Made by a program: the position numbers and the translations under genes. The notes under the pieces are model-generated. The model had not been told where the DNA came from. It saw only the letters and a list, made by a program, of their open reading frames with translations, and ran no database searches. Positions 25,155 through 37,600 of a stretch of 64,000 nt of DNA are shown here, one piece after another. The stretch lies in contig JAFREQ010000012.1 in assembly GCA_025331565.1 (NCBI GenBank), positions 12,452,501-12,516,500 on the forward strand, given 5' to 3'. How positions within the stretch are numbered: the first letter of the stretch is position 1; the number at the start of each line of letters is the position of its first letter. The DNA comes from Holacanthus passer. Taxonomy: Eukaryota; Chordata; Actinopteri; Pomacanthidae.

Positions 25155-25675
25155 ATAGACCTACACCCTCAATTCCAAAATAGTTGGGATGCTGTGTAAA
25201 ACACAAATAAAAACACAATGCACTCACTTGCAAACGAACTGTGTTTGCTGACAGTGGTGTTCCTGAGTCCATGTAGTAATCTCCTATATACATTCATGTG
25301 TTTGACAAAGTGGTGAACCTCTCTCCATCCTTGCTTGTGAACGACTGAACCTTTCCAGGATGAACCTTTCATACCCAATCATGATACTATCACCTGTCAC
25401 CAATGAACCTGTTTTACCTGTGGAATGATCCAAACAGGTGTTTTTGGATCATTACACAATTTTCACAGTCTTTTGTTGCTCCTTCCCCAACTTGTTTGAA
25501 ATGCGCTGCTGCCATCAAATTCAAACTAAGCAGATGTTTATAAAAAACAGTGAAGTTGATGAGGTCAAACATTAAATGTATTGTCTTTGTACTGTTTTCA
25601 ATTGAGTATATGTCAAAAAGGATTAACAGATTATCATATTCTTTTTTTGCATTTTGTTTTATTTAAAAGCAGGTG
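25155..25675 (+). repeat. Miniature element, copy 1 of an inverted pair
   Basis: Starts CAATTCCAAAATAGTTGGGATGCTGTGTAAAAC. Internal blocks, including GACAAAGTGGTGAACCTCTC, CAATCATGATACTATCACCTG and TTGAGTATATGTCAAAAAGG, recur as reverse complement at 31180-31692. No ORF of note. It is probably a non-autonomous DNA transposon with its right end decayed. Confidence 0.65.
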
Positions 25676-26228
25676 GATTGATTAATTGATTGACTGATCA
25701 CAGAAACCAAGGTGTGTTGAGAGGATCCATCTCCATTTCAATCAAAGACAGGAACGTAAAGATTCAACAGACAGTTCTTTAGACTCACTTACAGCTCAGA
25801 GAGATCTAAACCAGCCTGTCTATTGGTTCTACAGTGAGCTACAGCTGCATATGTTGATAAGTTTAACCCTGCCATACCTGTCTAGAGACCAGGCTCAAAG
25901 AGAAGAAATAAGATGAGACAATCTACTCTCTTTGACTTATCCACCCAGGGGTGAGAGTGTGTTTTCACAGGGGTAATACTCCAAAGCTGTGACCAGGGTG
26001 TAATGAGGGATTCTCTGTAATGGCCCCTCTAGCCGTTCCACATCACTTCCTCCTCATCCCCCCTTTGCAATAACCGCTTCCTGCGCGATTTCATGGGAAT
26101 TAAAGGGAGAAAGGTGTGTTTCATATGTAAAGCAGGTAGCTCTTGCTGAGATGTGAGATGGTTTGTGTGGATTCCCTCCCTCCCTCCATCTCTCCCTCTC
26201 TCTTCCTCGCTCTCTCGCTTCGTCTCTT

Positions 26229-26265
26229 GGGTCGGGGTTGGGGCGGGGTGTTGGGTGGGGGGGGG
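26229..26265 (+). other. G-quadruplex-forming motif
   Basis: Six runs of three or more G (GGG, GGGG, GGGG, GGGG, GGG, nine Gs) with loops of one to four bases within 37 bases. This fits the standard G3+N1-7 pattern. A CT-rich tract (26176-26225) precedes it. Confidence 0.6.
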
Positions 26266-29200
26266 AGCTGGTTGAGGTAGGCTTTGATCACTGGCAGAAG
26301 GTCGCTATGGTTCGATTTCTGTGGTGCTCCTCTGAGAGGTTTGCTCTGCAATTATAAACCATGTGAGAGAAGGCAGAGGGATGTTAATTTCTCAGCAGCT
26401 ACTGTAGCCTGTGTGTCAGTTAGCCAACAGCGAACATGAATCACATTTACAGTATGAGGCAGAAAAAAGGCATTTGGCACCACAGCAACCAATACATGGG
26501 ATGTAAAATCCATTAAATAATCTCTTTACTATGTGAGCTGTGTGGTTGTAAGAAACTCAATGAAGGACTGTAAGAGCATGAGACCCTAAACTTGTGCTGA
26601 CTCCCCATCCACAGCCTCATATACCATGATGGAGGCCTACTTACTGAAACCTGCAATAACTGATTTTTTGGCCACTTGGAGGCAGCAGAAGCCGTGAACA
26701 CAATGTTTACATATTAACACATTAACAACATTAGTATTCACGTTTCTGGACACACAATGAATGTAGGTCCAACATTCAAATGCAAGCTTAGACACAAAAT
26801 GCTGCACAAATTCACATTTTCAGTGAATTTCATTCATGTAAAAAACCTCATCTGATCATGATGCACTGCTATAACAGCATTAAAAACACAAGTGCTGTGC
26901 TACCTGAAAAAGCAGGTCAGCATAAGACAGGACTGTGAGTAGGGGAGTTGGTGTTATGACCTGGACCATGTTTCACTCTTTGGACATGTTGCAGCTGTGG
27001 AAGATGAGAAAAATAAACACACATAGACAGACAGAAAAAAACAAGGCATGATTGTGAGGTTGGTTCTATTTCTTCATGATTGTTGGTGTGTTTGAAATGT
27101 CTCTGTTTTCTTTTGTTTGCATGGTGATTGGTCAACCCAAATTTGCAGACTTCTCTACGTCATGCAAGCACCATGTTGTTCCCAATCTTTTTGAACATCT
27201 GCAATACAGCCTTACAACAATGTCACCCATCATGAATAATAATAATAAAAAACATATTCACCCATATTCTTGCCATTAAAGAAGGACTCCAATTGTCACT
27301 GGGATTGTCTCTTATTTGTACAAACAAAACTTGCTCGTATGCTACAATTATGTTAAATGTCTGTAAAGTAGTGGCTTTAAAACAAAAGAAACTGCAAAAA
27401 CCAAAGAAACTGCAACAGAGCTGAACAGATTCTTGGTTTTGGATTTTGATGTACACCTGCATCTTTGCAAATACAGTGTTGTACTTTTTATATGGACCCT
27501 CAGACTGCTTCTACAAGTCAATACAAAGAAAATAAAAACATCTGAATTTCCTCCTGGGACATAAAACATGGGGATTCAATGAAACCACTCCAGAAATCTT
27601 GTTTTCTGCTGTAAAAACTGGTGAATTATTACTGCTGCTCTGCCTCAAGGAAGAAATATTTGAAAAATTCAAATGTTGTTCACTCTGCTTTTCGAAGGTA
27701 GAAAAAAATGTGGAGACAACAGTCACACATCAGTGGAGTCTTACTGTATGTAATTATATAATTTGCAAACAGTAATTTGTATAATTTGCATTTATAAAAG
27801 AGAAATAATTTAGAGAAGATGTGGGTTGATTCATGATGATAAACTGTTTCTGTAAAGAGCTTGTTGTTGAGGAGTGATTAATTATTCTTCTTATGTTCAG
27901 AATAACTAATTTCCTTGTAGTTCTCTGTTCAACTGAATCTAACCGGTTCATTTACTCCTCCTCATGAAATCTGTTATCACACAGCACACGCAACCAATAT
28001 GGAACGTGCACTTCAGCATCGCTAATCATGAAATTACGGCTTTGGGAATTTTACCTCCACACTGCAGTCTGACTCCTGCTGCACAAAACCATGTCTCTGT
28101 GCTAAAATCTTGCAAAAGGGACATGCAGAGAATATTTCAAAAGACATGGCATAGTGCAGTTTCATCTTGTGAAGCAAGGATGCCCTGAGACTGTTTAACG
28201 TAGCCTGTGTCTGTGTCTGTAACTTGAGGCTTCTGCAGCTTTCCAGCTCTACCACACATCAAACTGCAGGGCTGGTTAAGCTGAGCAGAGCTGCTGCTCG
28301 TCTTTGTTTAAAACTGGGTGAGATGGGGAAGGCTAATTGGACTAATTAGCACCAAAACAAGGCTTGACTGAACAGTCTTTCTGTGCACAGATGTTTTGCC
28401 TCTTTTTAGTTGAAAAAAGATGCAGGAAGAAAAGAGCCTCATTTTCAAGGCTAACCCACTGTGGCATTCTTCGGCTCTGTGCCACAAAGCGGGCAGGCAG
28501 ACGTGTTTCTGGTGTACTGGTGCTTGAATTGACCTTTGCCACAATAGCGGGAGCCTCAACAACTCCAACTGAGCTTCTTGACAGTCAGTTGCTGAGTCGC
28601 ACTACCCAGCGGGATGAAAGCTTAACCAAGTTCACACTTGTCTGAACTGTGATTTTTTGGGGGGGCTTAGTGTTACCTTAAAAACATGTTTGAAGTTTCC
28701 AACTGTAATCCCAGGACTTCATGAAGACTTCATAAAAACTACAGAGCTCTAGCCCAGTATAGACCCGCAAAGTGGAGTTCAGTCAAATACACTGTAAAAT
28801 GAATTCTATGAACAGTATTTTATTTCTATACCCAGTATGTATGTGAAGTCGTGTCCCTGACATGATACATAAAGTCAATCAGTGTTTGTTTTGTGCCTCA
28901 TTTTCATCATTTGCTGCTTCAGTGCTTCATGTTATCGTCCTAAAACGACTCCACTGAGCAGCGCTCATATTGTCTTGTACCAACAAAAAAAAAGTAAGCC
29001 AGAGGGTTTTTGGTAAGTATCCCTATCTTGAAAATCTTACAAGCATGCTGTAGGCTTAGTGTGGGATAAATATAGACAGTATTTTCCATTATAGTGGTTC
29101 ATTATAGTATAAAATACAGAGAAGCTTTCGTGGATCCTGTGAATATTTTAATATAAAATTTATGTCGTTGCAAAAAATAGTCTCTTCAGGACATTGCTCC

Positions 29201-30543
29201 GGTGACAGGACCTGCACTGTGTAAAATAAGGCAATTAAAAACCGACAGTGGAGTATGAGTATGAGTCTCATTGCATCAATGTTGAGGTGTTTCCCTTTTC
29301 AATCATTCTCCACTGCAGTTTAAATACTTTTCATATGCACATGTATAAATATAGCCATCACACCTAGGATGAGGACAGGGCTGACAGGGCAGTGACCCGA
29401 AATGAATATAATGGAAATATTTGGATGTCGTTCTTATCTGTTCACATCCAAATAATGTATTCATATATGTTTGCATCCCAAGTCTCTGTGACGTGAGTCC
29501 ATGCCTATATTCTCACATAAGCATCCAAAAACAATGACCAGCAGTCCAACAAGGTGAACCTGCTACAACTTCAACTCTTTTGGGATAAGAATTTAAATGT
29601 CTTTCAAATCATGTGCAAAGGCCCAAATCTCTTTAAACCCCTGAGAAAAAAAGGTCAATGAGCAGAAGGACAAAAGGATGAGTAATGTGATTTTTTGAAG
29701 TGAAAAATTAATGTAAGATCTCGGAGGGGAAAAAAAATGTTCCCAAACGCAGAGCTTAGCTGTGCTGAAGTCGACGACCTCTGTCTTCAACTGCCAGATA
29801 AAAAGCAGGTTTCATAAAACCTGAGGAGGTGAGCTTTGTCACCAAAGAAAGAAACAAACAGGTTAGGACATTTTTATTTTGTTTTAGCAGAGCTGACAGG
29901 AAGAAAGACGACAGAAGCATAATTCATTCCTGCGCTAAATTACAACTGTAGTGCTTCATATCCTCAAAGGTGACTCTACCTTCATGTCAGCGCTGAGGTT
30001 CTTCTTGTCAAGTTACTCTGTACAACAATGATGTTAATTTTAGAAACCCGGCCATGAGTGTCACTTTGGTCCAAATTGAAATTCAAATTTAATAATGCAT
30101 TTTTTTTATCCTTATAATAAACGGCAAAGATCATAGAAAAAAAAACCATCAGAAATGTCTGTAAAGTCACATCAAAAATCACATTAGGGAACGTTCAGAA
30201 CCAATTTGCATTTGGAGGTGTGTGTGTGTGTGTGAGAGAGAGAGACAGAGAGAGAGAGGAGCTCGATGTGAGTGACCCACATTAGATCTAAAAGGTGTGA
30301 AACTTTACAAATAATGCAACTGCGTCAACCAGCGGTGCTTGCTCCAATTTTTCTTGAAAACTGAAATGGAAAATGAAATGTGATGGTATTATTATCAGAA
30401 ATTTTTTTTATGTGTTAGATTTCAGAAAACTGAGTATCCTGCATTTTGACAGAGGACTAAATCATTTTGTGTCCTGTCTTCTCCAATGTGTTGTTGTGTT
30501 TGTGAATGAAGGTGCTGTAGTTTTCATTCTGACAGTCCTGATA

Positions 30544-31040
30544 TGTCACGTCTCATCCCATCCTGCCCTGCTCTGAGGTTATGCTTTTCATTGTTTCACA
30601 TCATTCAGCCATTGTTTCCTGTTTTATTTTGATACTCTCCTCTTGTTTCAGTAACTTCACTTCCTGCTTACTGATTGGTTTCACCTGTCTCTGATTAGCT
30701 TTCCCTCCCAGGTGTATTTAGTCTGTGTGCCCCCCTCGCTCTCTCTTTGCCAGTTTGTCTTTGTACTGTGTGCCAAGCCTGTCAGCCCTTTTCCTCGTGT
30801 TCAGTCCCAGTGTCTTTGGATTTTTGCTGGGACCTTGCCCGTTTCTGGACTTTCGATTCTTGCCTGCTCCCAGTTGGATTTGCTTGCCTGTTTGGACTGC
30901 CTTATCTGGTTTTGACCCCGACGTGCCTGACCATCCAGTAAGCCTTTAAACTTTTGAAGTCGTGCAATAAATCATTGAACTGCTGCAGTCCTGCCTCTGT
31001 TGTCTGCATCTTGGGTCCAGTCCCTTGTGCTCCTGTTTCC
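30544..31040 (+). mobile_element. Probable solo LTR or retroelement remnant
   Basis: Begins TGTCACG, a common LTR start in fish elements. It continues with ACTTCCTGCTTACTGATTGG, a promoter-like CACCTGTCTCTGATTAG and GGTGTATTTAGTC block, a pyrimidine-rich leader, AATAAA at 30966-30971, and TTGGGTCCAGTCCCTTG near the end. The order (promoter-like sequence, poly(A) signal, short downstream part) is that of an LTR. The ORFs across it have no recognisable protein. Confidence 0.45.
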
Positions 31041-31179
31041 CTGCTTGCACAATCGTAACTGTAAATTTAGCAAACTTTTCTTAGCAGTTTACACTTGATA
31101 TTTTAAACTTTCAAGGCATCCAAGAAACTGTTTCAGTAAATCAGACATGCTTTTCTTGTCTTTCTGTGCATGAAAGAAC

Positions 31180-31692
31180 ATATCGTCTTCATACAAGATT
31201 CCAAAACAGTTGAGACGCTGTATAAGACATAAGTGAAGCAGACTGTGATAATCTGCTAATCCTTTTTGACATATACTCAATTAAAAACAGTACAAATACA
31301 GCACATGTAATGTTTGACCTCATCAGCTTAATTGATTTTTATTTCTGCTCATTCTGAATTTGAAACAACACGTTTCAAACAAGTTGGGACAGGAGCAGCA
31401 AAAGACTGTGAAAGTTGTGGACTGATCCAACAATCATTCCACAGGTAAACAGGTTCATTGGTGACAGGTGATAGTATCATGATTGGGTATGAAAGGTTCA
31501 TCCTGGAAAGACTCAGTCGTTCACAAGCAAGGATGGAGAGAGGTTCACCACTTTGTCAAACACATGATTGAATAAAGGAGATTACTACACGGCCTTGGGA
31601 ACATTTTGTAAAATGGTTGGTAAACACAGTTCATTTGTAAATGATTGCATTGTGTTTTTTTATGTTTTACACAACTTTGAAATCGGGGTTGC
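31180..31692 (-). repeat. Miniature element, copy 2 of an inverted pair
   Basis: Reverse-complement relative of 25155-25675. Both ends are preserved: GATTCCAAAACAGTTGAGACGC at the left and ACACAACTTTGAAATCGG at the right are imperfect inverted repeats. No transposase. Confidence 0.65.
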
Positions 31693-32552
31693 ACACATGA
31701 CATAAACTGGTCTGATTCCAACTGTGAGCTTTGTTAAACTGCCTGTACCTGAAGTGCAGATCTGTCCTCCTGAGTGTTATTGTCTTGTAGGAGCAAGATT
31801 ACAGCCAAATCAGATAAAACAAAGCCTGAGCCACAAGCAGTCTTGTGTGGGTTTGAGTGAGTGTGTATCTACGTTGTGTGTATTTGTGTCTGTAAAGGAT
31901 ACAGCTGAGTTCCAGCGTAGGATATGTGCGAGACTGCACCCCTCACCACTCCTCTTTTGCTCCCCGCTGGGTCTTTCCTGTACTTCTTTGTAACGACTTG
32001 TGTCTGAGGCCGAGTGTCAATGACAGCACACCTCGCACACTTGGTCTGTGTACAGCTGCCGTGTAACACAGCCCAACCTTGCCTCCAGCTGATTGTATTG
32101 CAATAATGAAAAATAGATGCTGGGGGTTGTGCATGTCTTGCCGAGCGCGTGTGCATATATACATGTGCATTCACGTACGAGTGTTACCTCCTCTGTCGGT
32201 TTGCTGGGGAAGTGGGATGAGCTGGTAGGTGTGTTCACCCCGTGGCCATGCTTCATCCATGTTAATGAGGATATAAGGGTTCCCATCCCTCCAAGGTCAT
32301 ACACACTGTAGAAATACTGTAGGGATTAACTACCCCCTGCATCCTTATTGCATATGCTCTGAATATGACCATGGGCATTCACAGATTAGATTCAGGTTGT
32401 CACATTTGTGGGTTTCTCTATCTGCAAATATGTGTTTATTATAACCCACACATGTGCTCAAGGTGCACCAACCCCTCTCAACCACATCAGCAGTGATGCT
32501 TTTACATCAGAAATTTATATATAAGAGGAAATAACTCATGTCTGAACTCAGC

Positions 32553-32800
32553 ACGCGTTTAGAAGAATATTTTGACATTTGCTTTCTTGCTGAGAGTTAG
32601 ATGGGAACGTTGATAATACTCATATGTCTGTGTGTTAACTATAAGGCTACAGCATGAAGACTGGAAACTGAGGAAATGGCTTGTCTGGTTCTGGTGACAA
32701 AATCTGCCTACCAGCACCTCTTAAGATCACAGATTAACAGAGAGCTAATTTGTTTAATCTGTACAAAGACTGAAGTGTAAATGTAACATCTGCTGAAAAT
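32553..32800 (+). repeat. Teleost short interspersed repeat
   Basis: Contains TTTGCTTTCTTGCTGAGAGTTAGATGGGAA, then GCATGAAGACTGGAAACTG and TGCCTACCAGCACCTCT, in the order seen in copies at 43440-44045 and 47828-48346. The sequence family is common in teleosts; I do not know its class. Confidence 0.55.
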
Positions 32801-33439
32801 CTGCCCAAAGATTGTAAATGAACCCCTGAGAAGCTCTATGAATCAGGCTACCATAATAACATTAAGGCTGGCCAACAACATTGTCTCTGACCCCAGCAGT
32901 GTACTGAATACAAATTGTTACCGGAGATACAGGGTTCCACGATTAATAAGGTTGGACTGAAGTGATCCTAAAAGTAAATATGGAGCTTAATCCCAGATCA
33001 AATGTACATTGAATGATTGTAATGTCATACTAAATGTTTCTTCATTTTTGTTTTTTCTGTTGCAAATGGAGCCGCTGTGAAACATGAAAACTGTCCGACT
33101 TGAACCATTATCATCATTAAAGTCCACAAACCTCATAAAACTGGAAACTTTAAGCTTCTTATTTTTAAAGTGTGAACAAATGACATGCTAATTAGGGCGC
33201 TTTAGAGGAGCTGGTAGGCGGCAGGTAGGTAGGTAGGTCCAGTTTTTATGCTCAGCTAATCTAACAGCAGCTGGTGGTAGTGTGACACACCTAAGAAAGG
33301 TGACCACATTTAGATGGAAATATTTAATTGTGATTATTTTGATAATCATTTTTGATTTATTGTACATATTTATATTTGCGTTTAAGATAATTCTATGTTC
33401 ATATGTTTAGTAATTATACTGTTTTTAACATTTATTATA

Positions 33440-34262
33440 TAAATATAGTGGGGGCGGAACCTTTGTGCTTGCTCTGGTTGCTCTGGGGGTCAGTAAGGGC
33501 GCGCCCCTCCCGCTGCTCCTCAGAGACAACGCGTACCTCGTCCATTACCCTAATTCCACCTGCTTCATACAGGTTCGTAAAGTTAAAAAAAGACACGTTA
33601 ACTATTGTTCATACAAAGCTACGTTTAGTAAATGAATGTTTTTGTAGAGTTTTGAATGTTTAAGTTGTTTGAAATATGTGGTATTTAGTCAGTAAAAGTT
33701 TATGTTTTAGCGCAGTTTGCTAGCGGTGACGTCACACGCCCGCGAAAATATCCCCTTAGTATGTTAAATGAAAATGTGTTTTAAGGCTCCTGCACCTTCA
33801 TTATTTAATTAATGTTCAGTTATAAAGTATAAGTTAAGTCTGTATGTATATAGTAATTGTTTAGTGGTAGTTTATGTTAAAAGAAATTGTTGAAATATTT
33901 ACTCCAAGCACTTTTCAATCAATGCGTTTCAGGGCCCTGTAACATGAATAGTTAATGTCAGATCGAGAAATGCCGATGAACATAGCATCCATTTGTACTG
34001 AGTGTCAGTATTTTATCAGTTATATACTGTGAAGTGAGTGAATGAAAGTGATTTATTCAGTAACTTTAATTTGTATGAAAGAGGAAATGTGTATCGTGTT
34101 GTTATGTTTAATGAATATGAGTGATCATAGTGAGGACCTGAAGTTAATTGATCAGAAATGTTTGTTTTTATCTTTGGTGCTTGCGTAATAAACCTGAGAG
34201 GCAATTTGGAGAGAGGCGTACCTCGTCCTCATTACCCTACTTTCACCTGCTTTATACAGGTT
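33440..34262 (+). repeat. Retroelement-like segment bounded by a direct repeat
   Basis: A block of about 45 bases (GCGTACCTCGTCC, ATTACCCTA, CACCTGCTT.ATACAGGTT) occurs at about 33529-33573 and again at 34217-34262. The interval contains AATAAA at 34187-34192, just upstream of the second block. GC-rich sequence near 33480-33540 stands out from the AT-rich surroundings. This could be a remnant retroelement or a duplication; no protein is encoded. Confidence 0.35.
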
Positions 34263-34904
34263 ACATTTATTTGCTGCCATGGTCTTTGGGCCGGAGACCC
34301 GTAATAGTAGCTTCATATTAACTGTACAGATATTGAGTGCTATTGATCCCCTTGTCTCACTCACAAATAAATCCTATTTCCCAAAATGTCAAACTATTCC
34401 TTTAAGCACCAGGCTACCTGACGTGCACCAACAGTTGTGCCACAGTGTTGCTATGCAGCGTTCAATTGCCAGCTCTGAGTTTGTGCAAAAAAACTCCTGG
34501 CATGGCTCTGTCCTTTCCACAGTCGTGTTGCTGCTCTATGGCTGCCTCTTTAAGCCCTCCAGAATGCTTCCAAGGAGAGATTGCCATGCTTGAGCTAATC
34601 TCAGAACCCATAACCAAATCTTGCTCTGTGGCAAGCTACTGGTTGTCTGTCAGGAGAGATTCTGCTCCCTCTACCTTAACAACCAAGCCAACCAAGCATG
34701 ACCCCCTTCTCCTTCAATGGAAGACCCATATATGCCAACACTGTCTCCTCATGTCAGTCTTTGCAGTTCGGTCTTGAAACTCTGTAATCCAAATTGATAG
34801 GGAGGGATGAGGCATGCAACACGAGTCATAAATGGCGGCTCAAAACCTATTCCAGCTTTTGAATTGTTTTTCCACTAAGCTCTCTCGGTTTCTTGTGGGT
34901 GCAG

Positions 34905-34972
34905 CTGCTTAACGAGGCAAAGAGTCCAGTGGCGCTGCTGTCAGAGCTGCGTGATGTGCAGACCAGCTGCAA
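34905..34972 (+). other. Isolated exon-like segment
   Basis: A pyrimidine-rich acceptor ending GGGTGCAG is followed by 68 bases open in one frame (LLNEAKSPVALLSELRDVQTSC) and then the donor GTGAGC. Nothing nearby joins to it in an obvious gene, and I do not recognise the peptide. It could be an exon of an unannotated transcript, a dead exon or coincidence. Confidence 0.25.
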
Positions 34973-36484
34973 GTGAGCGTGTTACATGTGGACATGTTCG
35001 ACCGCCGTCTCTCTGCAGGGTCAGTTTGGGAACGATCTCTGGATGTTTTAAGGATTCATTGCATTGTTCAAGGACGCTTCAGCCGAGCGAGCTCTGCGCA
35101 GTAGCTAGAATCCCCGTGCTTTTTGGTTGAAGGGTGTTTTCCCTCGTCAGTGTGACAACCTGATTAGGAAGTACTGGATACATTTGTTCAGGAGCTGTTC
35201 TGCTTCGGTTTATCCTGTTAAGAGGAGGTGAGCAGGATTGATGGAAGGGAGGTAACCAGTGGACAGCCAGTTGCTCTGCCGCAGCCAGTTTCTAGGCTTA
35301 AGCATCATGTTGCATGTAGACGGAGCGAGAAATGTCATCCACAAATGGCCCTAATATGTTCATATTACTGACTCAAAATAACCAAAGCAGATATTGAATT
35401 TCTAGCTTTCAGGTGCATTCATTCAAATGTATCCAGTAAGCAGTGTGCAGGAGAGGGAGGGCTACATGCAGAGACATTATATGGGCAGCATTATTTCTCA
35501 GCACTGGATAACAGAGTCTATTTCACAGGAGCAGATCTTAGGTAGTGAGTAACAGGCCCTGCAGAGATGCAGATTATGTGAACTAAAGGCTTCGGTGCAT
35601 CCCTTCCCCCAAGTCTCTCCACATACTCACTTGATGCACATGCTGCCCGCTGCCCTTCGATACCACAGCATTTATTTTTCTGTCTATCCCACACGACTCA
35701 AGCATGGCTCACTTTTTCCTCGCCTCCCTCCGTTCGCCCTATCATCAGTGTAAAATACCTCACCCCTGCAGACAGAGACAGATGGAGAGAGCAGCGCTAG
35801 CCCCGTGCTCAGCTCCAATGATTTATGCCACAGTAGCACACAGACACACACACAGAGACACACACCTATGCATTCACGCATACAGCATGCATGTGATCAT
35901 ACATCAGCAGATGAGATTGCATGCATAAATACGCAAGGACTCGCTGGTGACACAGAGCTGAATGCATGACGGCACCTGTCTTGTGTTAATGTTAAATGCC
36001 AGCGCTCCAGGGCTTTTTAAAAGGACATGTGCATCTTTGAAGCAGTGGCAACAGAGTCTGACATCATTTGTCCCTTTCTATGACAGTTAAAGAGGAACAG
36101 GCTGCGGGCACATTCCTCCTCCTTATTCCACCTGACTGAGGTGTCAGACCTAAAAAAGCCGTGTTATACTCGGCTGCAACACGACGCCACGAGAATGGAA
36201 TATCGGTTGTTAAGTGTCAACTAAGCAAACTGAGTGGATTTTTAAGGGTAGATAATGAGAATACAATGCTGCTATGGGAAGGGAGACTGAGAGAAGACAG
36301 TCAGTGGAGTGTGTGCAAGGACTCGGAACTGTTATGGTGTTGCAACAAGGACATGCTTGCTGTACATGAGGCGACAGTTTGCGAGTAAGGTCATTGTACA
36401 CGCTGTCCTCCTCATCACCCCCTCCCTCTAACCACACACACGCGTACACAGCCACCTTTTTAATATTAATTCTGTTGTGTAGCA

Positions 36485-36560
36485 GGGTGGGGAGGTGGGA
36501 GCGAGGGTGGGGCACAGGATTCGGGTTGGGATGGGGAGAAGGGAGGGCAGGAAAGGGGAC
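36485..36560 (+). other. G-rich tract with quadruplex potential
   Basis: Repeated G runs (GGGTGGGGAGGTGGG, GGGTGGGG, GGGTTGGGATGGGG, GGGAGGG) with short spacers. The following purine-rich GA sequence continues to about 36690. Confidence 0.5.
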
Positions 36561-37079
36561 AAAGATGGAAAGAAGCAGTCAGATGGTAGACAGGTAGAAA
36601 AGAGGAGAGGAGGGCTGACAGAGGAGGGAATGGAGGGATGAAGGTAGAGAGAGAGAAAATAAGGGAGGTAGAGTAGTGGTGGAGGGGAAATCGTTTATCC
36701 TGCAGCCCAGGTAAGGGTGACCTGTTTGTCTCTGTCGGCCTCTGTTACTCCCCTGATGTCTCTATAATAGGCCTGTGAAGCAGGTAGACACGACAGCACA
36801 AAGCAGCGGCTCACAGTAACAGAGGCTCGCAGGCGCGCTTAAGCTCCTTTGCACCCCAATAACTTTGGGGAATTCCCAGAAATTTCAGTTAATGAATTAA
36901 ATGGCACCATTTGTTATTTCCAATGAGTTGTTTTTAACAAATGCGGCTTAAAGAAAAAAAGTCCACAGTAAAAAAAACAAGCTCTTCAGGGCAGCTTTTG
37001 CCGCCATAACCTGCATTTTTGAGCCAGTTTTGTTGTTTGGTGGAATATTTTTTTTCTGTAAGGATGAAAATGTAGGTCT

Positions 37080-37600
37080 GTCTAGTTGGTTGGTCACCCA
37101 CTTTGTCACCTACTGAATGGCTTTCCATGAAATGTGGTACAGACATTCATGATCTCCAGAGGATGAATCCTCCTGACTTTAATGATCTCCTGACTTTTCT
37201 TCTAGCGCCACAATGGATTTGACAATTTTTTGGTTTTGAGTCAACAACTGTTGGATGGATTTGGTACAGCCTTTCATGTCCCCTTCAGGATGAATTGTAA
37301 ATACTGGCAATTCCCTGACTTTTCATATAGTGCCACCATCAGGTCAAAGTTTTTTTTTGTGTGTAATATTTTGGTTCATGACCAAATACAATATCAGCTA
37401 AACCAATGAACCTCTGCTTTATTTTGTACTTAGTGCTAATTAAGAAGTGGTAGCAAACACTAAACTAAGATGATAAAAAATATACTTGCTGAACATCAAC
37501 TTGTTATCATTGACATTGTGAGCACATTAGCGTTTGATAGCATTTAGCTCAAAGCAAAGCTGTGCTTAAGTAAAGCCTCACAGAGCTGCCGGCACAACTG
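37080..37600 (-). repeat. Teleost interspersed repeat, copy 2
   Basis: Includes two tandem, diverged units (CTTTCCATGAAATGTGGTACAGAC... and GGTACAGCCTTTCATGTCCCC...), each followed by CCTGACTTTTC and a GCGCCAC or GTGCCACC motif. The tail matches the reverse complement of 24895-25150. Internal tandem duplication is a known feature of this fish repeat. Confidence 0.6.

Noticed and set aside
25002..25199. 65-aa ORF
   Set aside because: It runs across a known type of fish interspersed repeat and its boundary with another repeat.
30712..30949. Three overlapping Cys/Leu-rich plus-strand ORFs
   Set aside because: They translate the pyrimidine-rich leader of a probable LTR; the three frames are equally open because of composition.
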